DNA of 64,000 bases from Alphaproteobacteria bacterium. GTDB lineage: Bacteria > Pseudomonadota > Alphaproteobacteria > Micavibrionales > Micavibrionaceae. The translations under genes were made by a program, and so were the position numbers. The notes beneath the pieces are model-generated. The model saw only the letters and a program-made list of their open reading frames with translations. It did not search any database and was not told the DNA's origin. Numbering within the stretch: position 1 is the stretch's first letter; each line of letters opens with the position of its first letter. Location of the stretch: positions 1,116,001 through 1,180,000 of the forward strand of contig CP065008.1 in the NCBI GenBank assembly GCA_016699735.1, read 5' to 3'. Below are positions 27,910 to 36,270 of this stretch, piece by piece.

Positions 27910-28698
27910 TTACGCCTGATTATTCGAAGGCAAAATCTGAAAAGTTTCCAACGCAAAATGCTTTTTCATAAAATTATTTACATCAAAGGCGGGAAAGCGT
28001 TCAAAAACTTCGCCCACGGCGTCTCCCAATCTCTGCTCCTTGGAAATCGTCTCAAGCAGAAAATATTCCTCAGCGCTCAGGCGAACGATGTCCACCGTCA
28101 GTTTCGGGCGGTAAACCAGAAGATAACAATTCTGCAGGAGATACGGCGGCTCCCCCTCCGGCGATAGGCAATAGGCGCGCAGGGCATCCAGAGCATAGCA
28201 AGAAGACACAAGGATCGCCGAGGACCGCAGCAGCAAAACCACATCCCCCAAAGCCTCCGGCGCCAGCGCGGACAGAGAATCTGCACTCAACGCTTCATCG
28301 TCCGGCGCGGTATAGGCCGTGTTCATCGCCAGTTCCAGCGCCGCCATATCGGGCAGGTAGGGCAGTTCCTGTGCAGGTTTGTAACTGCGGATAAAATCGG
28401 GAAATGCTTCACCATAATGATTAAGGCACCCGGCGGAGGGCGGATGCTTCATCACAAAAGCCCGCACCATCTGCTTGAGAAAATCCTCCCCGACCAGCTT
28501 GTCCAGTAAGGGGAAAGTCTTCGCAAAATTATCCGTGATCCCGCCCACGATGTTGGAGCGGTAAACCTTGAGCCGCTCAGCCAGCGCGATATCGCCTTCC
28601 TCGAAAACGGCGGCGAAAGCGTCAGGCACAGCCTCCAACGCCGCCGGATCGTCCAGCATCAGATCCTTGAACTGTTCTTGAAACTCATTCAGCCGCAT
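27910..28698 (-). CDS. DUF2063 MNIO partner protein (BufC-like)
   Basis: The N-terminal half matches the DUF2063 'putative DNA-binding' family: LNEFQEQFKDLMLD, then LAERLKVYRSNIVGGITDNF, KTFPLLDKLVGEDFLKQM and HPPSAGCLNHYGEAFPDFI. In bufferin and related RiPP pathways this partner works with the MNIO enzyme and is thought to help present the precursor peptide. The ATG at 28698 (MRLNEF) was chosen over an Arg-rich upstream extension; it overlaps the MNIO gene end by 14 bases, suggesting coupled synthesis. The C-terminal half is less conserved. Confidence 0.88.
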   Translation of the reverse strand: MRLNEFQEQFKDLMLDDPAALEAVPDAFAAVFEEGDIALAERLKVYRSNIVGGITDNFAKTFPLLDKLVGEDFLKQMVRAFVMKHPPSAGCLNHYGEAFPDFIRSYKPAQELPYLPDMAALELAMNTAYTAPDDEALSADSLSALAPEALGDVVLLLRSSAILVSSCYALDALRAYCLSPEGEPPYLLQNCYLLVYRPKLTVDIVRLSAEEYFLLETISKEQRLGDAVGEVFERFPAFDVNNFMKKHFALETFQILPSNNQA

Positions 28699-29602
28699 GA
28701 GGCACCCTCTCCGGCGCATGGGCCAAAAGAACCTTCCGCGCCTTCGCCGCTTCACCGACGAGGGTCTCCAGCGCCGGAAAATCCTGATCCCATTCGATCA
28801 GGGTCGGCACCCGACCGAACCGCTTGACCGCATGGATATACAAATCCCACACCGTATCCCGCACCGGACGGTTATGCGTATCGACCACGATGATCCCGTC
28901 CCCAGCGGGCCGCTCCGTATGCCCCGCCAGATGCATTTCGCCCACCGCCTGTGCGTCGATCGCATCAATATAGGCGTAGGCGTCGAACCCGTGATTACAG
29001 CTCTGCACATAGATATTATTGATATCCAGCAGAAGCCCGCAGCCCGTCCGCCGCGCCGCCGCGTTCATGAATTCATACTCGGTCATCTCGTTATTTTTGA
29101 ACGCTACATAAGTGGAGGGGTTCTCGACCAGAATTTTTCTGCCGAAATACTCCTGCGTCCGCTCGATATTCCGGCACAGCGCATCCAGCGTTTCCGAAGT
29201 ATAGGGCAGGGGCAGGAGATCGTTGAGATGCGCGTTCCCGCTCGCGCTCCATGAGGCATGGTCGGAAACGGCGAACGGCTGATAAATCTCAATCAGCTCC
29301 TTGAACAGGCGGAGATGCTCTTCGCTCACAGGATCGGTGGAACCGAGCGAAAGCCCGACCGCATGAAGGCTGAGCGGATAACGCTCCCGGATTTTTGTAA
29401 GAAAATGGCGGTGAACCCCGCCGCCGAAATAATTCTCGGGATGAACCTCCATCCAGCCGACGGCGGGAGGATGATCAAGAATCTCTTGATAATAGGGATG
29501 CCGCAAACCGATACCCGCCGGATCGTCGTTTAAGACCTCCGGCGGGCATAGGGAGAGCGATGACGGCTGATCTGTTGAGGAGGGCGCCGTCATCGCCGTC
29601 AT
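28685..29602 (-). CDS. Multinuclear iron oxidative enzyme, DUF692/MNIO (BufB-like)
   Basis: MNIOs (DUF692, MbnB-like) are TIM-barrel enzymes with two or three irons that oxidise Cys residues of ribosomal peptides. The metal-ligand landmarks are all present: MEVHPENYF, SLHAVGLSLG, AVSDHASWS, ILVENPSTYV, LLLDINNIYV, GEMHLAGH, IVVDTHNRPV and LIEWDQD. Only 18 bases separate it from the precursor gene upstream. The open frame begins at a TTG (29614); the ATG at 29602 is more likely. In characterised bufferin systems the enzyme converts precursor cysteines to thiooxazoles that bind copper. Confidence 0.93.
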   Translation of the reverse strand: MTAMTAPSSTDQPSSLSLCPPEVLNDDPAGIGLRHPYYQEILDHPPAVGWMEVHPENYFGGGVHRHFLTKIRERYPLSLHAVGLSLGSTDPVSEEHLRLFKELIEIYQPFAVSDHASWSASGNAHLNDLLPLPYTSETLDALCRNIERTQEYFGRKILVENPSTYVAFKNNEMTEYEFMNAAARRTGCGLLLDINNIYVQSCNHGFDAYAYIDAIDAQAVGEMHLAGHTERPAGDGIIVVDTHNRPVRDTVWDLYIHAVKRFGRVPTLIEWDQDFPALETLVGEAAKARKVLLAHAPERVPHAAE

Positions 29603-29620
29603 TCCATAAGGCAACAGGGA

Positions 29621-29944
29621 TTAATGGGCTTCGCCTTCAGCCGGGGCTTCGGCAGGTGCCTCGGCAGGTGCAGGAGCAGCGACCGGCTCAAGCGAACCGT
29701 TGGCCAGCTTCTCGCAAACGCCTTTCGGCAGGGCGACCCACTCTTGTCCGCTGGCATCGACGCTGGCGTGACCGGCGCAGGCATGGGCCTTGTCGGCGCT
29801 GCCGCAGTCATTTTTTCCAGCTTTCACAACGCCGTAGCATTTTTCCTTGTCGGCATCCTCAGCCTTGGCGGTTTGCGCCATGCCCAGAGTAGCGACGGCA
29901 ACCGCGCCGGCCAGAAGAGTATTGATCGTTTTTTTGCTTGTCAT
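29621..29944 (-). CDS. Bufferin-type precursor, DUF2282 family
   Basis: The 107-aa protein has a signal peptide ending near TAKAED (residue 29). The mature part has four cysteines at about 36, 47, 56 and 77 in the DUF2282 contexts EKCYGVVKAGKNDCGS, HACAGH and PKGVCEKL. DUF2282 proteins next to MNIO enzymes are bufferins, ribosomally made, cysteine-modified, secreted peptides that sequester copper in Caulobacter. The C-terminus is an Ala/Pro/Glu-rich tail (APAEAPAEAPAEGEAH), longer than the core needs. The gene is first in its operon and has a GAGG ribosome site before ATG 29944. Confidence 0.92.
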   Translation of the reverse strand: MTSKKTINTLLAGAVAVATLGMAQTAKAEDADKEKCYGVVKAGKNDCGSADKAHACAGHASVDASGQEWVALPKGVCEKLANGSLEPVAAPAPAEAPAEAPAEGEAH

Positions 29945-29986
29945 AGGTCAGACCCTCATAAGGTGGTTAAAAAGTTTCAGTCGGGA

Positions 29987-30012
29987 TTCGAACGCAGCAG
30001 ACTCATGGTTAC
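29987..30012 (-). promoter_or_regulatory. Candidate ECF sigma-F promoter of the bufferin operon
   Basis: On the minus strand GTAACC (30012-30007), a 16-base spacer and CGAA (29990-29987) lie 43 bases before the precursor start. As I recall it, the Caulobacter sigma-F promoter consensus is GTAACC-N16-CGAA, and sigma-F there controls bufferin operons. The match is exact in both elements and in spacing. No sigma-F gene is in the window, so its presence in the genome is inferred. A chance match of ten fixed bases in a spacer this short is unlikely. Confidence 0.7.
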
Positions 30013-30102
30013 AATTTTTTTTGCCTGAAGGGGAGTCGTTTTTGCTGGATTTTTATATCAGGACTTTCTAACCATGTCCTTTTGCGGCAAAGGAAAACGC
30101 TC

Positions 30103-31032
30103 ATGAAGCGCTTTGAAGACGGACACACGGGAATCCCCGAAAGCGCCAGAAACGCGGCGATCGTCATCGGGAACTTCGATGGCGTGCATAAGGGGCATCG
30201 GGCGCTGCTGGCGCAGGCTAAACAGAAAGCGCTTTCAATTAATGCTCCTTTGGCCGTCCTGACTTTCGAGCCGCACCCCCGCGAACTCTTCCGCCCCGAC
30301 GAACCGCCCTGCCGCATCACACCGCAGGCGCTCAAGGCGGAAAGATTGGAACGGGCGGGCGTGGAGTTTCTTTTCAGCCGGACGTTCGACTGGCCCTTCG
30401 CCAGCCTCAGCGCGGAGGATTTTATCGAGAAGATTCTAAAAGCCGAACTCGGCGCGGCGCAGATCATCGTCGGCTTCGATTTTCATTTCGGCCAGATGCG
30501 AAGGGGCACGGCGCAGATGATCGGGCAAGCCGGAATCCCGGTGACCGTGATCGAGGAAATTAAAGGAGAGGACGGGCAGGAAATCTCCTCCAGCCGCATC
30601 CGCCAGTATCTCCGGCGCGGTGAAATCGAAAAGGCCAACGCGCTTCTCGGCTGGGAATGGGAAATCCGCGGCGAGATAATGCGCGGCGACCAGAGGGGCA
30701 GGGAGTTGGGTTACCCCACGGCCAATATGCCGCTCGGTCAAACCCTGCACCCCGCCTATGGCGTTTATGCCGCCTTTGCAAGGATTGAGGGGGAAAGCGA
30801 ATGGCGCCCCGCCGCTGTGAATATCGGCATCCGCCCGATGTTCGAAATCCCGCAGGCGCAGGTCGAGACGTTCATCTTCGATTTTAATCGTGAAATCTAT
30901 GGAAAGACTTTACACGTCCGCCCCGTTGCCCGCCTCCGCAGCGAGGCGAAATTCTCCAATATTGAAGACCTGAAAACCCAGATGGAAAGGGATTGCAGTC
31001 AGGCGCGGAAAATCCTGAAAGGGCGTACCTAG
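30103..31032 (+). CDS. ribF: Bifunctional riboflavin kinase/FAD synthetase
   Basis: RibF phosphorylates riboflavin to FMN and adenylates FMN to FAD. The N-terminal adenylyltransferase has VIGNFDGVHKGHRALL and FEPHPRELFR, with the late SSSRIRQYLRRGE. The C-terminal kinase domain has GDQRGRELGYPTANM and YGVYAAFA. Length is 309 aa. The ATG at 30103 has AAAGGA ten bases upstream; the slightly longer frame starts at a non-ATG codon. It is divergent from the bufferin operon. Confidence 0.95.
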   Translation: MKRFEDGHTGIPESARNAAIVIGNFDGVHKGHRALLAQAKQKALSINAPLAVLTFEPHPRELFRPDEPPCRITPQALKAERLERAGVEFLFSRTFDWPFASLSAEDFIEKILKAELGAAQIIVGFDFHFGQMRRGTAQMIGQAGIPVTVIEEIKGEDGQEISSSRIRQYLRRGEIEKANALLGWEWEIRGEIMRGDQRGRELGYPTANMPLGQTLHPAYGVYAAFARIEGESEWRPAAVNIGIRPMFEIPQAQVETFIFDFNREIYGKTLHVRPVARLRSEAKFSNIEDLKTQMERDCSQARKILKGRT

Positions 31033-31035
31033 AAT

Positions 31036-31725
31036 TTATTCAGGAACCCAAGGATAAGGGTCTCCAAAAGAGGATCCCTCAAATCTTGGCCGGATATGCG
31101 CGTTATAGAGCGGAATCGGGTCGTGTTCCCGGATAATCGTGATCGCCTGACTGTCGAAGGCGGAGAACGTGCCCTCTTTTAAAAGGTGTATTCCGTCATA
31201 CCCGGCCGCAACAAGGGCGCGGCGGACGTCATGAAGGTTATGCAGGTCCGCAGGTTTGAACCGCAGGTCGTCATCGTCTCCCTCTTCCTGGATGCCCATT
31301 TGATAGAGCGACCCCTCATCGGGAAAGATCGCAAGCTTACGGGCGTTCAATGAAATTTCATAAATGCTCGGCGTTGTGTCGGGGTAGGGCGTATGCGTGG
31401 AGGGCTGTGTATTACGCGAGACGCAGAAATGAGCCGCACCGATGAGTTCCTTCTGGAACCACACGCCCAGCCCTTGTCCCACTTCGGGATCGAGAGCGTT
31501 CAGACCTCCACGCAAACCCCCGTGAAAGAGCCGTACGGGAACCTGAATTGAATCCTTATGCTGCTCTGAAAACCGCGCAATCCGCTCCAGCATAACGGTA
31601 CGATATCGCTCGGAGCGTGCGGCAATTTCCCGTTCCCAGTCAGGCTCGCCTGCGGGTTCGGAGAATGTCTCGGACAGGTTGTCCCCCGATAAAAAACGCC
31701 GGACGGATTGGAACAGAGTCTTCAT
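31036..31725 (-). CDS. Hypothetical protein with possible ADP-ribosyltransferase-like fold
   Basis: I cannot assign this 229-aa protein with confidence. From residue 62 on, the order of segments recalls ART-like domains found in phage polyvalent proteins: VRLFHGG, then GLGVWFQKE, IYEISLNARKLAIF, DVRRALVAAGYDGIHLL and FDSQAITII. The first 60 residues are charged and helical. There is no signal peptide. It lies tail to tail with ribF. The catalytic Glu expected in ARTs is not obvious. An unrelated fold cannot be excluded. Confidence 0.5.
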   Translation of the reverse strand: MKTLFQSVRRFLSGDNLSETFSEPAGEPDWEREIAARSERYRTVMLERIARFSEQHKDSIQVPVRLFHGGLRGGLNALDPEVGQGLGVWFQKELIGAAHFCVSRNTQPSTHTPYPDTTPSIYEISLNARKLAIFPDEGSLYQMGIQEEGDDDDLRFKPADLHNLHDVRRALVAAGYDGIHLLKEGTFSAFDSQAITIIREHDPIPLYNAHIRPRFEGSSFGDPYPWVPE

Positions 31726-31856
31726 GGTGAGTATACGCCTTATCCCGCCTTTTGATTATAGAGGCCTTTATTAAAGGAATTTATTACGCAAAAACCCCTG
31801 CAAATGCAAAAGAGAACCTGCTATGGCTAGGGAGAATCAAGATTTTAGGCCAAAAT

Positions 31857-32780
31857 ATGGACGTTTTTTTCTCCCTTCTCGTGAACCTTTTACCGCTCTA
31901 CATCCTGATCGGGATGGGCTTTGCTGCAGGCCGCTGGCTGAATGTGGACCGCCAGAGTCTGGCCTCTTTGACCATTTATATGTTCATGCCTGTCGTGGTC
32001 TTCGGTTTCGTCGTCGATCTGGAGTTCCAGCCCTCCTATATCCTCCTGCCGCTGGTCATCTTCGCGGTCAGCGTCATCACCGGGCTGGGCTTTCTGGCGC
32101 TGGGCAGGAAAGTTTACGCCGACAGCACCGCAAACCTGATGGCCATGTGCTGCTCGATGGGCAATACGGGCTACTTCGGCCTTCCGCTGGTCTTTCTGTT
32201 TTTCACCAAGGAACAGACGGCGATTTACATTTTCATGATGCTGGGCGGCTCGGTCTATGAGGCGACGGTGGGCTATTATCTCGCCGCCCGCGGCGCGTTC
32301 GACGTCAAGACCAGCCTGAGAAAACTCGTCCGCTTCCCGGCTTTGTACGCGATTGCCGCAGGCTTTCTCGTCAATCAAATGGGCCTTGAGCCGCCCGAAC
32401 TCTTCTGGACCTACTGGGCCTATTTCAAGGGCGCGTACGTCTGTATGGGCATGATGATCGTCGGCGCCGCCCTCTCCAACGTCGAGCGCCTCGTCTTCGG
32501 TCCGCGCTTCATGGCCTTTGTCTTTTTTGGGAAATTCGTGGCATGGCCCGTTCTGATCTATGCTTTTGTGCTGTTCGACCGGACGGTTCTGCAATGGTAC
32601 ACCCCGGACATTCATAACCTCATGCTCATCATGTCGCTGGTCCCGCCCGCGGCCAACATCGCCGCCTTCGCCGCCCAGATGAATCTGAAGCCCGAAAAGG
32701 CCGCCACGACGATATTGGCGGGCACCGTCTTCGCGCTGCTTTACATTCCGGCCATGATCTGGCTGTTCGGAATTCAGTAA
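31857..32780 (+). CDS. AEC family transporter
   Basis: The protein (about 307 aa) has ten hydrophobic helices. It matches the auxin efflux carrier (AEC) family: LLPLYILIGMGFAAGRWL at the N-terminus, MCCSMGNTGYFGLPLVF with the conserved Asn/Gly crossover, and SLVPPAANIAAFAAQMNL near the C-terminus. Bacterial members carry malonate or malate-like acids, but the substrate is not determinable here. The frame is open to 31752; ATG 31857 (MDVFFSLL) starts right before the first helix. Confidence 0.88.
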   Translation: MDVFFSLLVNLLPLYILIGMGFAAGRWLNVDRQSLASLTIYMFMPVVVFGFVVDLEFQPSYILLPLVIFAVSVITGLGFLALGRKVYADSTANLMAMCCSMGNTGYFGLPLVFLFFTKEQTAIYIFMMLGGSVYEATVGYYLAARGAFDVKTSLRKLVRFPALYAIAAGFLVNQMGLEPPELFWTYWAYFKGAYVCMGMMIVGAALSNVERLVFGPRFMAFVFFGKFVAWPVLIYAFVLFDRTVLQWYTPDIHNLMLIMSLVPPAANIAAFAAQMNLKPEKAATTILAGTVFALLYIPAMIWLFGIQ

Positions 32781-33181
32781 ATGAAAGACGATCAGGATCG
32801 AAATTAAGCATTGCAGCCATGCAATATTTGCACGGGTAATTGTTGCGCCGCAGCGTTATAACAGAATCCTCGGAAGAACGGTTTACCGAGATACTGCAAG
32901 AGGAGACCACGGTTTAGAAAAGATTACACACTCCTCTATACCAACTTGAGATTTCAAAGGGCAGGGATTCCCAGTGAATCCTTGCCTTTCTTTTTATGAT
33001 TTGCCATGATCGCCTTATGAAAACGCGCCGAACGCACATCATCCGAATTATCGGCCCGGCTCGGGGCGTCAACGCCTTAGACCGGGAAACCCCGCTTTTG
33101 CACGATTAAAGCCAAAGCCACCTTGTACTTTCAGCAAAAAACACTAGATTACAATGCGTTCAAAGGAGCGCGAGACGTATT
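32781..33181. other. Gene-free spacer before ileS
   Basis: About 400 bases without a convincing gene. It contains a good intrinsic terminator (32956-32995) that does not directly follow the AEC gene, leaving roughly 170 bases between. That could be a 3' untranslated region or a small RNA with its own terminator. A short plus-strand frame ending at about 32918 (SVITESSEERFTEIL) lacks a good start. TTGTAC at about 33124 and TAGATT at about 33146 are possible ileS promoter elements; AAAGGAG precedes the ileS start. Confidence 0.5.
32956..32995 (+). terminator. Intrinsic terminator
   Basis: AAAGGGCAGGGATTC pairs with GAATCCTTGCCTTTC (two G-U pairs) around a CCAGT loop and is followed by a run of T. 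The stem is about 14-15 bp. Confidence 0.75.
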
Positions 33182-36100
33182 ATGACCGACCAGAGCGACA
33201 ATAAAAGCAAAGACAAGAAAAAAGAAGACCTTTACCGCCAGACCGTCTTCCTGCCGAAGACCGATTTCCCCATGCGCGCCGGCCTGCCGCAGAAGGAGCC
33301 GGAAATTCTGGCGCAGTGGCATAAAATGGACCTTTACAACAAAATGCGCGAGACGGCGAAGGGCAAGGAAAAATACATCCTCCATGACGGCCCGCCCTAC
33401 GCGAACGGCAACATCCATATCGGCCACGCGGTGAATAAGATTCTCAAGGATGTGGTGGTGAAATCCTTCGCCATGCTCGGCTACGACGCGCCCTACGTGC
33501 CGGGGTGGGATTGCCACGGCCTGCCCATCGAATGGAAGATCGAGGAACAATACCGCGAGGCCGGAAAGAACAAGGATGACGTGGATATCCTCACCTTCCG
33601 CGAGGAATGCCGCAAATTCGCCCGCCACTGGGTGGACACGCAAAGCACGCAGTTCCAGCGGCTCGGCGTCACCGGCGACTGGTCCGATCCCTACCTGACC
33701 ATGAATCTCCCGGCGGAAGCGGCCATCGCGAAGGAAATCCATAAATTCGCCCTCAACGGCGGCCTCTATAAAAGCCTCAAGCCCGTCATGTGGTCCACGG
33801 TCGAAAAAACTGCGCTAGCCGAAGCGGAAATCGAATACGCCGAGCATAAATCCATTACCGTGTGGGTGAAGTTTCCGGTTAAAAAAACGAAACGGAAAGA
33901 ACTAGAAGGTGCGTCCATTGTGATATGGACCACCACCCCGTGGACGCTGCCATCGAACAGAGCCATCGCTTATGCAGAAGATATAAACTATAGCGTCATT
34001 GAGATTGAGCGGGTTAGTGAAGGAAGCAAGCTTAAAGTAGGAGAAAAGCTGGTTATTGCTAGAGCCTTGCTAAAGGATCTCGCACCACAAGCTAAAATCG
34101 AAAGTTTTAAGAACTTAACCGATTACGATTTAATAGAAGATAATGAGGGAAAGCTTAAGGGGACTGATCTTTCTGAAACAGTGTGTGAACATCCCTTGTA
34201 CAAAAAGGGATACGACTTTTTTGATGTGCCTTTATTAGCTGGAAGTTTTGTTACGGAGGAAACTGGAACTGGTTTTGTCCATATTGCACCATCCCATGGG
34301 GTTGATGACTTCAGTTTAGTGGCTACAAGAAATAAACTTTTCGACATAAAAATTAACAATCCAAATGTTATCGTGGATGATGAGATTAACGCTTTAAGAT
34401 ACAATCTCGCATATCCTCATAAAATTGAAATCACCGACAACGTCACCGACGACGGGCGCTTCCGCCCGCACGTGCCGCTCTTCGCGGGACTCGAAATCTA
34501 CGACCAGAACGGCAAAATGGGGCAGGGCAACTTCGCCCCCATCAAGGCGCTGGAGGAGGCCGGAATGCTGGTCGCCAAGGGCTCGATCAAGCACGAATAC
34601 CCGCATAGCTGGCGCTCGAAAGCCCCCGTCATTTTCCGCGCCACCCCGCAATGGTTCATTGCGATGGATAACGAACTCGGCCTGCGCGAAACCGCCCTCA
34701 AAGCCATCCGCGAAACCAAATGGGTTCCCTCTAAGGGCGAGGCGCGCATCACCGCCATGATCGAAAACCGCCCCGACTGGTGCATCAGCCGCCAGCGCGC
34801 GTGGGGCGTGCCGATCGCGCTGTTCCTTCACCGCGAAACGGGCGAAATGCTGCGCGATGAAAAAATCTTCGACCGCATCGCGGAGATTTTTGAAAAAGAA
34901 GGCTCCGACGCGTGGTGGTCCAGAAACCCGCAGGACTTTCTCGGAACCGATTATAAGGCCGAGGATTACGAACAGGTCTTTGATATCGTCGACGTCTGGT
35001 TCGAATCCGGCTCCACCCACGCCTTCGTCTGCGAACAGCGCGAGGAGCTGCAAAGACCCGAAGGAAAACGCACGGCGAACATCTACCTCGAAGGCTCCGA
35101 CCAGCATCGCGGCTGGTTCCATTCCTCCCTGCTCGAAAGCTGCGGCACGCGCGGCCATGCGCCCTACGAAGTCGTGCTGACCCACGGCTTCGTGCTGGAC
35201 GAAAAGGGCTATAAAATGTCCAAGTCGCTCGGCAACGTCGTCGATCCGTTGAAGGTGATGGAGGAAAGCGGCGCAGACATTCTGCGCCTCTGGACCATGA
35301 CCTCCGATTACGCCGAGGATATCCGCATCGGCAAGGACACGCTGACCACCGTGGGCGATTTGTATCGCCGCATCCGCAACACGCTGCGCTTTTTGCTCGG
35401 CGCACTGGAGGGATTCACGAAGGACGAAGCGGTCGATCTCGGTGATATTAAAAAACTTCCTGAACTCGAACAGCTCATGCTGCATAAGGTTTACGAGGTC
35501 GATCAGAAAGTCCGCCAGTCCATCGAAAATTACGAATTCGGAAAAGTGGCAAAGCTCCTCCACGATTTTTGTAACGAGGATCTCTCCGCCTTCTATTTCG
35601 ACATCCGCAAGGACCGCCTCTATTGCGACCGCCCGGACCTGTTCGAACGCCGCGCCACCCGAACCGTGATGGCGGAAATCTTCAATAGCCTGACCGCATG
35701 GCTCGCCCCCATCCTCGCCTTCACGGCGGAGGAGGCGTGGCTGGCACGGCCGGCGGGCGTGTTCGAGGATGTGGAAAGCGTACACCTGCGGACATTCCCC
35801 GAAGTGCCGCAAAATTACAAAAACGACGCGCTGGCGGAGAAGTGGAAAATAATCAAAAAAGCTCGCAGTGTTGCTAATGTTGAAATTGAAAGCTTCCGCG
35901 CAAAAAAGAAAATCGGATCATCTCTAGAAGCAAGTCTAAATATATACGCCTCACAAGAATCAATACGAGATATAATTGCAACGTACAACATGGCAGAAGT
36001 ATGCATTACGTCTCATGCCGATGTACCTCTTTCAAAAGAAGCAATACAAAAAGATGATAACTCACACACTTCCATGCGTTTCTACGAAACTAAGGAAAGG

Positions 36101-36253
36101 CAGCTTGAGCATTTTGCGGTTGTTGTTAACTGCGCAGAAGGCCACAAATGCGCCCGCTGCTGGAAAGTCCTGCCCGAGGTCAAGGAAGACACGAGCCTCT
36201 GCAACCGCTGCACGGATGCCGTCGCCGCGCAAAAAAAAAGTGAAGCGGCCTGA
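33182..36253 (+). CDS. ileS: Isoleucyl-tRNA synthetase, mosaic gene
   Basis: IleRS charges tRNA-Ile. Class I motifs are present: GNIHIGHA at the N-terminus and GYKMSKSLGN. The editing domain has GTGFVHIAPSHG, and the C-terminal zinc site reads CARCW with CNRC. The full length, 1023 aa, is larger than most because of local insertions. Two internal stretches, about 33890-34425 (residues 236-414, the CP1 editing domain) and about 35840-36135 (residues 886-984, the anticodon-side helical region), are strikingly AT-rich with different codon use from the GC-rich rest, yet the reading frame is intact. This suggests gene conversion or recombination with a foreign ileS. An AAAGGAG site precedes the ATG. 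Confidence 0.95.
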   Translation: MTDQSDNKSKDKKKEDLYRQTVFLPKTDFPMRAGLPQKEPEILAQWHKMDLYNKMRETAKGKEKYILHDGPPYANGNIHIGHAVNKILKDVVVKSFAMLGYDAPYVPGWDCHGLPIEWKIEEQYREAGKNKDDVDILTFREECRKFARHWVDTQSTQFQRLGVTGDWSDPYLTMNLPAEAAIAKEIHKFALNGGLYKSLKPVMWSTVEKTALAEAEIEYAEHKSITVWVKFPVKKTKRKELEGASIVIWTTTPWTLPSNRAIAYAEDINYSVIEIERVSEGSKLKVGEKLVIARALLKDLAPQAKIESFKNLTDYDLIEDNEGKLKGTDLSETVCEHPLYKKGYDFFDVPLLAGSFVTEETGTGFVHIAPSHGVDDFSLVATRNKLFDIKINNPNVIVDDEINALRYNLAYPHKIEITDNVTDDGRFRPHVPLFAGLEIYDQNGKMGQGNFAPIKALEEAGMLVAKGSIKHEYPHSWRSKAPVIFRATPQWFIAMDNELGLRETALKAIRETKWVPSKGEARITAMIENRPDWCISRQRAWGVPIALFLHRETGEMLRDEKIFDRIAEIFEKEGSDAWWSRNPQDFLGTDYKAEDYEQVFDIVDVWFESGSTHAFVCEQREELQRPEGKRTANIYLEGSDQHRGWFHSSLLESCGTRGHAPYEVVLTHGFVLDEKGYKMSKSLGNVVDPLKVMEESGADILRLWTMTSDYAEDIRIGKDTLTTVGDLYRRIRNTLRFLLGALEGFTKDEAVDLGDIKKLPELEQLMLHKVYEVDQKVRQSIENYEFGKVAKLLHDFCNEDLSAFYFDIRKDRLYCDRPDLFERRATRTVMAEIFNSLTAWLAPILAFTAEEAWLARPAGVFEDVESVHLRTFPEVPQNYKNDALAEKWKIIKKARSVANVEIESFRAKKKIGSSLEASLNIYASQESIRDIIATYNMAEVCITSHADVPLSKEAIQKDDNSHTSMRFYETKERQLEHFAVVVNCAEGHKCARCWKVLPEVKEDTSLCNRCTDAVAAQKKSEAA

Positions 36254-36270
36254 TATTAGAGGAGTTTAAA

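Noticed and set aside
29972..30012. A tRNA-like T-arm sequence (GTTCGAATCCC on the minus strand) in the bufferin promoter region.
   Set aside because: The flanking bases do not form a T-stem and no acceptor or anticodon arm can be built, so it is not a tRNA or clear tRNA remnant.
34394..35812. A 472-aa open frame on the minus strand opposite ileS.
   Set aside because: It is the antisense shadow of a GC-rich essential gene, ends where the AT-rich ileS patch begins, and shows no protein family pattern. The plus strand carries the clear IleRS motifs.
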